64,000 nt of DNA from Citrus sinensis (taxonomy: Eukaryota > Streptophyta > Magnoliopsida > Sapindales > Rutaceae): positions 21,309,501 through 21,373,500 of the forward strand of contig NC_068556.1 in NCBI RefSeq assembly GCF_022201045.2, written 5' to 3'. How positions within the stretch are numbered: the stretch's first letter is position 1; the number at the start of each line of letters is the position of its first letter. Of the stretch, positions 24,015 to 34,199 are shown one piece after another. The notes under the pieces are model-generated. The model was not told where the DNA came from. It searched no databases and saw nothing but the letters and a program-made list of their open reading frames with translations. Made by a program: the position numbers and the translations under genes.

Positions 24015-24720
24015 AGATTTGTTGAATAATTTCTCCACTGAATTCTTTCTGCCCAAGATGATGACAGGGGAGGCACTGAACTTCTTCTCAAAGTACAACA
24101 AGTTTGCATATGGGAGAGATGGAGACAGAAATAAAATTATTAATCGCTTATCGGCGTTGAATGATGTTGATACTGTTATAGTGGGAATAGGTGGACTAGG
24201 GAAAATTGTGGTTTGGAAAAATATTTATTGGTTTTAGATGATGTGTGGAATGAAACATGGTGAATTCAACCAATTAGAAATCTTATTCATCCACACATTT
24301 GTTACGAATCCCGCAGCATAGCGGTTGTCATAGAGAATGATATTATAGTCACAATTGAATAGATGCTTTGCTTACTGTGCAATGTTTCTCAACAATTATG
24401 AGATTGGGTAGAAATAATGGGTGTTCCTTTAAACAATACGGTTATCAATCAAAAATCAATTTACTTTCTAGGTTTTTTTTTCAAGGTGCAGAATATGATA
24501 TCCATGGTAAAGAGTCAATTGCATAGATTTATGATGGATGCATGATCTTGCCGAGTTACTTGCGGGAATTGAGTGTTCCAAGATAAAATTGAATTATGTT
24601 ATTAAGCACTTGCATCTGCTGAATCTGAGTAGTTCAAGGATTGAGATAGATAGGGCCAACTTCCATAGGTAAGTTGAAGCATTTAATGGAATTAAAAAAA
24701 TTCCCTAATTCAGCATCAAG
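24015..24720 (+). pseudogene. NBS-LRR disease-resistance gene relic
   Basis: Collinear but broken hallmarks of a plant NB-ARC protein are visible. GRDGDRNKII and VGIGGLGK (P-loop, near 24110-24200) are followed almost at once, in another frame, by LVLDDVWNETW (kinase 2, near 24218-24251). Further on MHDLAELLAGIE (MHD block, near 24538) and HLLNLSSSRIE (start of an LRR) appear, separated by stops. The spacing P-loop to kinase 2 is far too short, so internal deletions have occurred. The normal family encodes an intracellular nucleotide-binding immune receptor of roughly 900-1300 residues; nothing functional is left here. Confidence 0.8.
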
Positions 24721-26290
24721 GCTATTAGAATTTAGAACCACAAGATTGCTGTGATAGTACTGAACTTGGGACATTGTCGAGAAATATTGAAAGAATAGTG
24801 ATCCTCGAGCATCATATAATTGATGATATAAGATTGATGAGTGTCGTCAGTCATTGTATGCCATATTCAACTTGTGGGATGTTGTCAATTGAATGGATAG
24901 CAAGGATTCCCTCGCTCAACAGGTTGGTACTTCTCTTAAATGTTAAATCTGTATTATTTCTTTTTCCAAATTAGTCAATTGAACCTTTCCTAATATCTGG
25001 CCTCTGGTTTCTATGGATGTTGTAGTTTTTTTGTGCAATAGCCACTATGAAGTTCTGCAATGCGTCACTCAGATTCTGGACTAAGTCCCATGATCACACA
25101 GAGAAGCATTTTGAAGTTGCAGACAAGTTTTCAGTCAAGGTTATTGATCAGTCCTTCAATTACTTGTCACAACATTTTTTATGCCTATGTGCATATGGTT
25201 TGTAAATAAGTCTTTAAATATAACAGTGATGGTATGTAAATTTGAGTACCATTTTTTTGTTCTTTCAGCATGGCTAATTTCTGTGGAAGCTAATTCAGAA
25301 GGCCTTTTTGAAGGGTAATCGTAGACTTCTGCATGTGGGGGCAGTTTTAAGACCATCTGGGTGAGTTCTGGTAAACTGAAAATGATTTTGAGGAGGGTTA
25401 GAAAATTTTTTCGGCGTGTAATTAAATTTATGTTGGTTATTCATCATTCAGGTGGCCCCGTGTTAAATGGTTGGTTGTTGCAGAATCGATGGGTTAAGTG
25501 TTTGATGAAGTTGTCTTGCATGAATGTTTCGCTTGCGCTTTCAGAGGAAGTTATAGTGTTGTTGATCCTTTGGTTAATTTGCAGTTCTCCGTATACATTT
25601 TACTCGGTGGAAGACATTCAAGATGCTGATGGTTTATGGTTTATGGTTATTTAGGTTTTGTAAAATTATGGCAATATCTCACATTGTTTCTTTTACTTTC
25701 TGTTGTAGCTGCAATGGGCTAGACTCATTTTGACCCCTGAATTAAGTGTATCCTTTTATTTTAATTAATGAACTCTTCTTTGTACCTGGGTATTAGTTAG
25801 CAAATTTAATTAACCTTTTCTTTTTGGGTTAAATGTTATTGAGGTGGCTAAATTAGTACAGCCCCCTATGCATGTGAGGATTGATTTCGTTCATTGTAAT
25901 CAACATTCTAAATCCTAATAATGAAGGTACCGATTGGTAATATTTGTTACCATCAATTGCAATCCGCAGAGCGAAAAAATTATTTAGCTTTTGATATTTT
26001 GATTAAATGAAGTAATGCCCCTGTCTACCAATTGCAACGCGGAATATCCTGATTCAATGTTTCTTTCCTGCGCCCATCGTTCGTTGATACCCAGAAAAAG
26101 TGAACGCCAAGTCGTCTTATATGATATGTACGTCTGTGTCTGTTCATCAAATCATATTAACGGCATGTCATCTGATGTTTCGAGACGTAGATGAACGGTC
26201 ATATACTTCAATGATATCTCATTGCCGGTCATAGCCGATTACCAAACTACTTTTCGAAAAATGCCTTCCATCTTCAAGAAGTTGAGATTC
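24721..26290. other. Spacer after the NBS-LRR relic
   Basis: Short open frames (for example 24774-24974 and 25361-25654) show no recognised domain. Some may be further decayed LRR or flanking sequence. No gene is supported. Confidence 0.4.
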
Positions 26291-26763
26291 ATGCGGCATC
26301 CAAGCATGGAACCGCCACGTCTTTTATTCAATATCGGAAATGGAATTCTTCTTATTCGATGCTCTCTTTCACTCGATACTGCCTTGCTCTTAACATTAAG
26401 CAGAAGCAGTGCAATTACATAGACCTCGATACGACAGTCATACAATATCATATTATGATCTTAGCATTCGCAAATGTGTGTTGGGTGGATTTTGGTAAGC
26501 AAATTGTGCTTAATGAAGTTCTGTTATTGGAAAATTTCGTGCAAACCACAATTATGTAAATGTAGCTTTTGGGTTTTAGCTGTTGAATTAACCAACCAAC
26601 TAAATAACTCAACGATCATTAACTAACTAAATAACTGAATAGCTGAGGTCTTTCTAAATTCCCACTTCACCCCTCTTCCTCTCCCGCCACTTTGGTATAT
26701 AGCCATATCGTTCTCTTCATATTCTCAGATATTCTCTCGCCTTTTTCAGAAAAGAATCAAGAA
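26290..26763 (+). promoter_or_regulatory. Promoter region of UCH-related copy A
   Basis: It is homologous to the region upstream of copy B (about 42280-42688). Shared words are AACATTAAGCAGAAGCA, TTTCTAAATTCCCACTT, ACCCCTCTT, CTCCCGCCACTTTGGTATAT and AAAAGAATCAAGAAATGGG. The duplication therefore included the promoter. Where copy B has the TATA word TATATAAT (42629-42636), copy A has TATATAGC (26696-26703). Confidence 0.7.
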
Positions 26764-26963
26764 ATGGGCAAGAAAAAACTTCGTGCCAAGAAACCAACAG
26801 CAAGACCACCACCACCAGATTCCACCATTGTTGAATCTGATCCTAAACAAGCAACCCTAGCCATTAATTCATCAGACCCTGAGATTAACAGTGAAGGCTT
26901 GCGGGCTTTATCTGCATTTCAGAGTGGAGATTCCAAGAAGGCTTTGGAGATGATTAAAGAATC
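26764..26963 (+). pseudogene. UCH-related gene copy A, 5' fragment of exon 1
   Basis: Starts ATGGGCAAGAAA at the same place as copy B (42689) and encodes the first 66 codons, closely matching copy B: a Lys- and Pro-rich leader, then NSEGLRALSAFQSGDSKKAL, the start of the DUF627 domain. The frame stops at GAATC (26959-26963), where a Gypsy element is inserted. The same GAATC resumes at 37608, and the codon order Lys-Glu-Ser-Ile-Ser is restored across the gap, so the insertion alone did not shift the ancestral frame. Confidence 0.92.
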
Positions 26964-27640
26964 TGTTGAGTGCATGAAGAACACCAGGTCGGCCATGCAA
27001 CTAGTTCCATCCCAGAACGGATTGCTTCATCTCTTATATACGAGCAGAGCATGTGGGCAAGCATGAGCCGATCAGAGGAGAGAACAACCAGGGAAACATA
27101 CCGACCAGAAATATATGCCGAGCCAATACTCATCCCCAGGAAAGCGGGAACACGATCCCACAAAACCGCGGTAGTTGCGTTTCTCCCAGAACGGTTGAAG
27201 GACACGCGAGATCCACGTTTGCCCACAATCTAACAGTTAGAGTCCCATGAGGGGCTACCACCACCCGAAAAAGGAGGAATCAGGGGCAAACGGAAAACGT
27301 GGGACAAAGGGCGGCTATAAAAGAGAAAGACATCGAAGAAGATAAGGGGAGAAAAAAGAGAGAGAGGGGAAACGCTGCCAAATTGCAACCAGGCCATTTC
27401 CTTACAAATTTCCTGAAATCATATTACACTGTTTTCCCGTAAACACCTTGTGCTAACTTAGGCATCGGAGGGTTTACGCCGGCAAAACCACCGGCGTCTC
27501 TGATCCGTTTTTGGTGAACGCAGGTCTAGCGAGGGAAAAGAAGGTGATTCCAGCCTGAATGGTTCGAGCAACAGTCAATAACGTAAACGTTGGTGAAAGA
27601 ATCTGGTCGGTCTAAGGACGAGCAGATTTCAGCATCAACA
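26964..27640 (+). repeat. 5' LTR of the Gypsy element
   Basis: Begins TGTTGAG and ends ATCAACA. A TATA box TATAAAAG lies at 27316-27323, followed by the R-U5 part with a short hairpin at 27476-27497. Differences from the 3' LTR are CCAGGCC versus CTAGACC (two) and CTGAATGG versus CTGAGTGG (one). Confidence 0.95.
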
Positions 27641-27643
27641 TTT

Positions 27644-27661
27644 TGGCGCCGTCTGTGGGGA
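27644..27661 (+). promoter_or_regulatory. Primer binding site
   Basis: TGGCGCCGTCTGTGGGGA starts 3 bases after the 5' LTR. The TGGCGCCG start is what plant Gypsy elements use for priming by tRNA; the 3' end of tRNA-Asp is the closest I can name, but the match to it beyond the first bases is imperfect. Confidence 0.8.
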
Positions 27662-27720
27662 GCTGGATAAAAAGCTACCACCGAATTAGGAAGTACCGGA
27701 GAAACAGCGAACGGTTAAAC

Positions 27721-30700
27721 ATGGATGTGACGAGGAAGGACGCTCTGAGGGAGGATAACGAAGCTGGGGAGACAATCACTCTTCGGGAAATTGCAAATGA
27801 AGCCCGAGAGAGGATGACGCAAGATAGACTGGAGCGGATGGAGAAACAAATGGAGACTCTTGCGGCCGTATTGTTTGAGCTGAGGGACGAGCGGAGAAGA
27901 GATTGCGAAACCCCCGTGGGAAGAGATGGAGTTGGAGCAGAACCCAGCCTCCGGGGGCGTAGAGTCGGGGAAATCCCCCCGTACGGAGACCAACCTAACG
28001 GGGTGCATCCCCACCGAAGTACTGGTCGGGTCCCAGGGGAACACGTTGATGAAGGGAGAGACCAACCTCGCCCCGGACGGACACTGGAAATAAATGGCCG
28101 AGGGGCCAGTGTTGATGAAGGAGAGCTCAGACAGCGATTGCAGAACGCCGAGCAGGAGCGAGACCAGATAGCTGCACGTGATCCTGATCGTGCTGTAGAA
28201 TTGGAGGGGGAGGTGCGCAGATTGGCGCAGGTGATAGAGGAGATGCAGGGCAAGAGAAAGCCCCCGAGCTGGAGGATAATGCTAGATGAAGAATCTCCGT
28301 TGTCAACGGAGATCATGAGTACCATAATCCCAAAGGATTTCCGCTTCCCCGACCTCAAATACTCCGGGCGAAGTGACCCGTTGGTACACATTGAGCGTTT
28401 CAACGACATGACGGGTGTGCAGGGGCTGACACCAGCTCAGAGATGTAGGGTGCTCCCGTTGACCCTAGAGGGACGAGCCCGAGAATGGTACCGCAAGCTG
28501 CCCCGAGGAGGAATAAAGGGGTATGAGCAGATATGCCAGGAGTTGGCCGAGCAGTTTCGGGGGGCAGTGGCCCCAGAGGATGACATGATGGAATTGATGG
28601 GGATGAGACAGGAGGAGCACGAGTCCCTGCGAGATTTTATAAAGCGATACCACCGAGCCGTACTTGATTTGGGAGCTTTCAATCACCCGCAGGCGTTGAA
28701 GGGTTTAAAGGAGGGTGTGAGGATAGGCCGGCTATGGTATAACCTGAGAAGCCCCCTGGTGCAGAATTATTCAACAGGATATGAGCAGGCAAAGAGAGAT
28801 ATCGAAATAGAGGAAGAAAAATCGGCAAAGATAAAGAGTGAACAGCTGGAGGAGCTAAGACGAAAGGAAAGGAGAACTCCCAATGGGAGCCGGTCGGGAA
28901 AGCGAGCTGGGGAACCCTCAGAAAGGGGCGGAACATCAGCTAGATCCCGCCCTTACCCCATAGCTACAAGATCACAACAGTTCCAGCACAATCGGGCTCA
29001 GCCTCCACGTCTCCCATTCCCAGATCGGCAGCGAGAATTCCGGCAGATAGCTGCCGACCCCTATCATAACACTCCCAGAGCATCACATGCAACCAATCCC
29101 AGGGCCAGACGACCAGATCAGTTAGCAACTATGCCAGCCCGAGATGACGTTCATGATAGCCGAGCCGTTCAGCTGGTAGACCAGAGCTTGACATATAGAC
29201 AACACACTCCACTAAAGATCTCCATGGAGGAATTGTATGAGAGGATTGAGGGACGAGGCCTGCTATACCCCCCGGCCCCAATAACAAAACCAACTCACCG
29301 ACGGGATAAGAGCAGATTCTGCAAGTTCCACGACACTCACGGTCACACTATCAACCAATGCCGTGACCTGAAGACTCAGGTGGAGGATTTAGTGAGGAAC
29401 CGATACTTGGACGAGTATGTAGATGGAATATCCCCTGCCACGGAATCACAGTACACACGGGATGAAGGAGTTGAGAGGAGTTTAGAACGTGAGCAGCCGA
29501 CCGTCCGTGTGATAGCAGGAGGGCCAACATTGGCCGGAGATTCGAACAGGGCGCGGAAGAACTATGGGAGATACGCCCTGACTAGCAAAGAAGTGCTTTT
29601 CAATTTGCCAGCAGCCAAGAGGGCAAAAGTACGGCAAGTTCCTATTATGTGGACAGAGAATGACGAAGAGGGCATTTTGTACCCTCACGAGGATGCACTG
29701 GTAATTAAAGCGTTGGTGGCCAGTACAGAATTACGGCGAATACTGGTAGATACGGGCAGCTCAGTAGACATTCTGTTTAAGTCGGCCTTAGATGATATGG
29801 GGATTTCAGACTTAAAGCTGGAGCGAACGAATACATCCTTGAAGGGATTTGGAGGGGGACGGTTAACTCCCATGGGGGTCATTGAACTCCCGATTACTGT
29901 GGGGACAAAGCCATTTGAAAGAACGATGATGCTGGACTTTGTAGTGGTAGAGGAAAGAAGTCCTTATCAGATGATATTGGGGAGACCATTCATGAGGATA
30001 AGCCAATGCGTAATATCCACGCATTATCTGGCGCTGAAGTACCGAATAAATGGAGTTGTGGGTGTAGTGAAGGGCGACCAGAGAATGGCCAGGAGCTGTT
30101 ATGCTACAGCGGCCAAGGAAACGCTGCAGGTGACCTCTCTGGATAATCGAGGGGATTCAAAAAATGGCCGCCAGGAACCTGTTGAGAAGCTGAAGGAAGT
30201 TGTTGTAAGCAGGAGCGACCCTAGCAAAGTGGTTAAGGTCGGATCAGAATTAGGCGAAGCAATAAAAGGCGAGCTGGTGAAGTGTCTACAGTCCCATGCG
30301 GACATATTTGCCTGGTCTCATGAGGATATGCCAGGTATTGACCGCGGGATAGCTTGTCACAAGCTGGCGGTCAAAAGAGGGGCAAGGCCGGTGAGGCAGA
30401 AAAGGAGGTGCTTCAACCACGAAAGGTACGAGGCCATAAATGCCGAGGTGGAAAAGCTACTGAAAGCAGGATTTATAAGGGAAGCTAAGTACCCGGAGTG
30501 GATTTCCAATGTGGTACTGGTAAAGAAGGCCAATGGGAAGTGGAGAATGTGTGTAGACTTCACGGACCTCAATAAGGCATGCCCGAAGGACAGCTTCCCC
30601 CTGCCGAAAATAGATCAGCTGGTGGACTCAACCGCGGGTCATAGTCTGCTCAGTTTCATGGATGCCTTCTCCGGATACAACCAGATACCCATGAACGAGC

Positions 30701-33414
30701 AGGATGAGGAAAGCACCACCTTTATAACTAACATGGGTTTATTTTGTTACAGGGTGATGCCCTTTGGCCTGAAAAATGCAGGAGCTACCTATCAAAGGTT
30801 GGTGAACAAGGTCTTCAAACCATTGATCGGTCGCACTATGGAAGTATATGTGGACGATATGATCACCAAGTCAAGAGAACCGAGGGATCATGTGAAGCAC
30901 TTGGAAGAGACTTTCGAATTGCTGAGGAGGTACAAAATGAAGCTGAACCCGGAGAAATGTGCATTTGGGGTCAGCTCGGGCAAATTCTTGGGATACCTGG
31001 TGAGCCATCGAGGTATTGAGGCCAACCCGGAGAAGATACGGGCGGTGATAGAAATGAGGTCCCCACGAACAGTTAAGGAGGTGCAGAGCCTTACGGGGAA
31101 GCTGGCAGCATTGAACCGATTCATTTCACGAGCCACTGATAAGTGCCACCCTTTCTTCCAAATCATAAAGAAAGGAAAGAAGATGGAATGGACACCAGAA
31201 TGCGAGGAGGCATTTGGACAGTTGAAGGAATACCTAGCCCGCGCCCCGTTACTATCAACTCCGAGAGAGGGTGACCAGCTGCTTTTGTACTTAGCAATCT
31301 CCAAGCGGGCTACCAGCTCGGTCTTAGTGAGGGAGGAAGAAGGGAAGCAACACCCGGTATACTACACGAGCAAGGCCCTGGTGGACGCAGAAACCCGATA
31401 TCCACCAATGGAGAAGTGGGCGTTGGCTCTGATAACAGCAGCACGTAAACTCCGACCATACTTCCAAGCCCACCAGATCGTTGTAATGACCGACCAGCCA
31501 CTTCGGCAAGTACTCCAAAAACCAGATGCGTCTGGTCGGTTAGTAAAATGGTCCGTGGAGCTGAGCGAATTTGACCTGTCCTATAGGCCCCGAGGAGCAA
31601 CCAAGGCCCAAGCCCTGGTAGATTTTATGGTGGATTGTGTTGAACCGGGGGAAGAGGTCCAAGAGGAACAACCGGAGGAGCAAGAGGATTCAAAGGGGAC
31701 ATGGCTGGTAATGGTTGACGGGTCATGTAGTGAGCAAGGGTCCGGAGCAGGAGTGGTAATACGGAGCCCAGAGGGAACCGAGATAACATATGCGGTGAAG
31801 TTCGAATTTCAACTCACAAACAACCAAGCTGAGTATGAAGCCTTTATCACCGGGCTCGGACTTGCACACGCTCTCAGAGCAGAAAGAGTTGAAATTCGAG
31901 CAGATTCCCAATTGGTGTGTAATCAGCTCAATGATCAGTTTCAAGCGAGGGGAGAAAAGATGGGCCTTTATTTGAAGAAGGCGAAGCAGATGGTTAGGCT
32001 TTTCCAAGCAGTGGAGGTAAAGCAGATATCCCGGAATGAAAATTTCCGAGCAGATATGCTGGCTAGGATGGCAGCCATTGCAGACCCAAAATTACCGAAA
32101 TCGGTTCCATTAGAGGTAAGGACCTCACCAAGTATTGAGGAAGAAGCAGAGGTGATGAGAGTAAGTATTGGAGAGTCCTGGATGGACCCGATTCGCGCAT
32201 ATGTCCGCGATGGAGTTTTACCAGAGGACAAAAGGCAAGCAAGGAAATTAAAATGCCGAGCAGCAAGGTATACGCTACTGGATGGAGTGCTGTACCGCCG
32301 AGGGTTCACCTTGCCCCTTTTGAGATGTTTGGATGATGAGGAGGCGGATTATGTGCTGAGAGAGATTCATGAGGGAATATGCGGCAATCACTCGGGAGCA
32401 AGAACTTTAGCCTTCAAGGCACTCCGGCAAGGATACTTCTGGCCAACCATACACCAGGACGCCAAAAGGATGGCAAAGAATTGTAAAACATGCCAAAGCT
32501 TCTCCGAGGTTCCTGCACAACCCCCGGAAAAGCTGACGGCGATGACATCCCCATGGCCTTTCGCCCAATGGGGAATCGATTTGATTGGTCCATTGCCTAA
32601 GGGACGAGGAGCGGCGACATATGCAATTGTGGCAATAGATTACTTCACCAAATGGGTGGAAGTAGGAGTCCTCAGCCAAATCACAGAGAGGAAGACAACA
32701 GATTTCATTTGGAAAAATATCATCTGCAGATATGGGATCTCCTACGCCATCATCACAGACAATGGGAAGCAATTTGACAACGGCAACTTCAGGGAATTTT
32801 GCCGAAACCTGGGGGTGGACCTGAAGTTTTGCACCCCCGCACACCCCCAGGCAAACGGACAAGTGGAAGCGGCCAACAAGGTGATAAAGAAGCTCCTAAA
32901 GACTAGATTGGGAGAGAAGAAGGGAGCTTGGGTCGACGAGCTAGCAGGAGTACTGTGGGCCTACAGGACAACTCACAAAACCGCCACAGGAGAAACACCG
33001 TTCGCTTTAGCCTTTGGTCATGAGGCGGTAATCCCAGCAGAGATTGGAGTGGGAACACATCGGACGGAATATTTCATTGAGGAGCAAAATGACGAGCAGA
33101 TTTGCTTAAGTCTGGACCTGCTGGAGGAGAGAAGGGAAGGAGCAGCACAGAAAGTGGCCCAGTGCCAGCAAAGGGTCATGCGTTATTACAACAAGAACGT
33201 ACGCGTAAGGCAGTTCCGAGCAGGAGATTGGGTACTTAGGAGGGTGAACCAGAACACCAGGAATCCTAACCATGGCGCTCTTGGCCCAAAGTGGGAAGGT
33301 CCGTACAGGGTGATACGAGCCACTGGACCGGGAGCTTATAAGTTAGCGTACCAGGATGGACGAGACGTGAAAAGGTCGTGGAACGCCGAACACTTGAAGA
33401 AATATTTCCAGTAA
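27721..33414 (+). CDS. Gag-Pol polyprotein of the Gypsy element
   Basis: One uninterrupted frame of 1897 residues from ATG 27721; the frame is open 78 bases further up, but that stretch overlaps the primer binding site. Order: gag domain (about 200-330), zinc-knuckle-like CX2HX4HX4C at 534-547 (second Cys replaced by His), aspartic protease with DTG at 677, reverse transcriptase with YVDD at 1043, an RT-linked RNase H in which the usual Asp at LYLDAS is replaced (LYLAIS), a second archaeal-type RNase H from about 1328 (MVDGSC, NQAEYE, RADSQL, FRADML), then integrase with an HHCC finger near 1550 and Asp 1620, Asp 1680, Glu 1716 in D-D(35)-E spacing. It copies the element RNA into DNA and inserts it. 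No stop or frameshift is seen. Confidence 0.95.
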   Translation: MDVTRKDALREDNEAGETITLREIANEARERMTQDRLERMEKQMETLAAVLFELRDERRRDCETPVGRDGVGAEPSLRGRRVGEIPPYGDQPNGVHPHRSTGRVPGEHVDEGRDQPRPGRTLEINGRGASVDEGELRQRLQNAEQERDQIAARDPDRAVELEGEVRRLAQVIEEMQGKRKPPSWRIMLDEESPLSTEIMSTIIPKDFRFPDLKYSGRSDPLVHIERFNDMTGVQGLTPAQRCRVLPLTLEGRAREWYRKLPRGGIKGYEQICQELAEQFRGAVAPEDDMMELMGMRQEEHESLRDFIKRYHRAVLDLGAFNHPQALKGLKEGVRIGRLWYNLRSPLVQNYSTGYEQAKRDIEIEEEKSAKIKSEQLEELRRKERRTPNGSRSGKRAGEPSERGGTSARSRPYPIATRSQQFQHNRAQPPRLPFPDRQREFRQIAADPYHNTPRASHATNPRARRPDQLATMPARDDVHDSRAVQLVDQSLTYRQHTPLKISMEELYERIEGRGLLYPPAPITKPTHRRDKSRFCKFHDTHGHTINQCRDLKTQVEDLVRNRYLDEYVDGISPATESQYTRDEGVERSLEREQPTVRVIAGGPTLAGDSNRARKNYGRYALTSKEVLFNLPAAKRAKVRQVPIMWTENDEEGILYPHEDALVIKALVASTELRRILVDTGSSVDILFKSALDDMGISDLKLERTNTSLKGFGGGRLTPMGVIELPITVGTKPFERTMMLDFVVVEERSPYQMILGRPFMRISQCVISTHYLALKYRINGVVGVVKGDQRMARSCYATAAKETLQVTSLDNRGDSKNGRQEPVEKLKEVVVSRSDPSKVVKVGSELGEAIKGELVKCLQSHADIFAWSHEDMPGIDRGIACHKLAVKRGARPVRQKRRCFNHERYEAINAEVEKLLKAGFIREAKYPEWISNVVLVKKANGKWRMCVDFTDLNKACPKDSFPLPKIDQLVDSTAGHSLLSFMDAFSGYNQIPMNEQDEESTTFITNMGLFCYRVMPFGLKNAGATYQRLVNKVFKPLIGRTMEVYVDDMITKSREPRDHVKHLEETFELLRRYKMKLNPEKCAFGVSSGKFLGYLVSHRGIEANPEKIRAVIEMRSPRTVKEVQSLTGKLAALNRFISRATDKCHPFFQIIKKGKKMEWTPECEEAFGQLKEYLARAPLLSTPREGDQLLLYLAISKRATSSVLVREEEGKQHPVYYTSKALVDAETRYPPMEKWALALITAARKLRPYFQAHQIVVMTDQPLRQVLQKPDASGRLVKWSVELSEFDLSYRPRGATKAQALVDFMVDCVEPGEEVQEEQPEEQEDSKGTWLVMVDGSCSEQGSGAGVVIRSPEGTEITYAVKFEFQLTNNQAEYEAFITGLGLAHALRAERVEIRADSQLVCNQLNDQFQARGEKMGLYLKKAKQMVRLFQAVEVKQISRNENFRADMLARMAAIADPKLPKSVPLEVRTSPSIEEEAEVMRVSIGESWMDPIRAYVRDGVLPEDKRQARKLKCRAARYTLLDGVLYRRGFTLPLLRCLDDEEADYVLREIHEGICGNHSGARTLAFKALRQGYFWPTIHQDAKRMAKNCKTCQSFSEVPAQPPEKLTAMTSPWPFAQWGIDLIGPLPKGRGAATYAIVAIDYFTKWVEVGVLSQITERKTTDFIWKNIICRYGISYAIITDNGKQFDNGNFREFCRNLGVDLKFCTPAHPQANGQVEAANKVIKKLLKTRLGEKKGAWVDELAGVLWAYRTTHKTATGETPFALAFGHEAVIPAEIGVGTHRTEYFIEEQNDEQICLSLDLLEERREGAAQKVAQCQQRVMRYYNKNVRVRQFRAGDWVLRRVNQNTRNPNHGALGPKWEGPYRVIRATGPGAYKLAYQDGRDVKRSWNAEHLKKYFQ

Positions 33415-33580
33415 GCAGAGTCCTCTACTGAATTCCCATTTTGATAAGTTATTTCTGTTAACCGCATGACGGCTTGATGCGCATGTAAATATTCAGTAGT
33501 TTTGTAATACACTCAAATTTGAAATAAAGATGAATTCAGCACGAAATCCCTTTGCTAACAAGCTCAACAAGAATTTTACT

Positions 33581-34050
33581 AAGGCCAGCGAGTGCCTATT
33601 TCTGTTCGGTCAGCGAAGACCAGCAGCTAATTTTCCTAAGGCCAGCGAGTGCCTATTTCTGTTCGGTCAGCGAAGACCAGCAGCTAATTTTCCTAAGGCC
33701 AGCGAGTGCCTATTTCTGTTCGGTCAGTGAAGACCAGCAGCTAATTTTACTAAGGCCAGCGAGTGCCTACTTCTGTTCGGTCAGTGAAGACCAGCAGCTA
33801 ATTTTACTAAGGCCAGCGAGTGCCTATTTCTGTTCGGTCAGTGAAGACCAGCAGCTAATTTTACTAAGGCAAGCGAGTGCCTACTTCTGCTCGGTCAACG
33901 AAGACCAGCAGCTAAAGCTTCGAAAATTCCACTAAGGCAACAAAGTGCCTGTTTCTGCTCGGTCAACGAAAGACCAGCAGCTAATTCTACGAGAAGTTTA
34001 CTAAGGCAAGTAAATACCTACACCTACTCGGTCCACTAAGAAACCAGCAG
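33581..34050. repeat. 57-bp minisatellite in the Gypsy element
   Basis: Unit starts AAGGCCAGCGAGTGCCTA. Unit starts are at 33581, 33638, 33695, 33752, 33809 and 33866 (exactly 57 bp apart), then 33934 and 34003 with longer, diverged units. It lies between the pol stop and the antisense gene. Because 57 is a multiple of 3 two frames stay open through it; I do not regard them as genes. Confidence 0.95.
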
Positions 34051-34199
34051 GCAAGATCAGATAAGTCGTGCAATTATTTTGCAGAAGCAGTCTATGAGTA
34101 GACATTAAACAAGGGAGCCAATAAAGAACATCTAAAAATTTATTAATGTTCAGTTGGTTACAAAACTAATGAAAATCTAAAGTCTATACAAAAATAGAC

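Noticed and set aside
27643..27720. Upstream extension of the gag-pol frame
   Set aside because: It needs a TTG start and overlaps the primer binding site; ATG 27721 is the better start.
27675..28409. 244-codon minus-strand frame opposite gag
   Set aside because: Shadow of the coding strand in a GC-rich reading frame; no domain.
33530..33935. Two plus-strand frames through the minisatellite
   Set aside because: They stay open because the 57-bp unit is a multiple of 3; the peptides are only the repeat.
33581..34050. CRISPR-like array
   Set aside because: Units are directly adjacent without unique spacers and lie in a plant retrotransposon.
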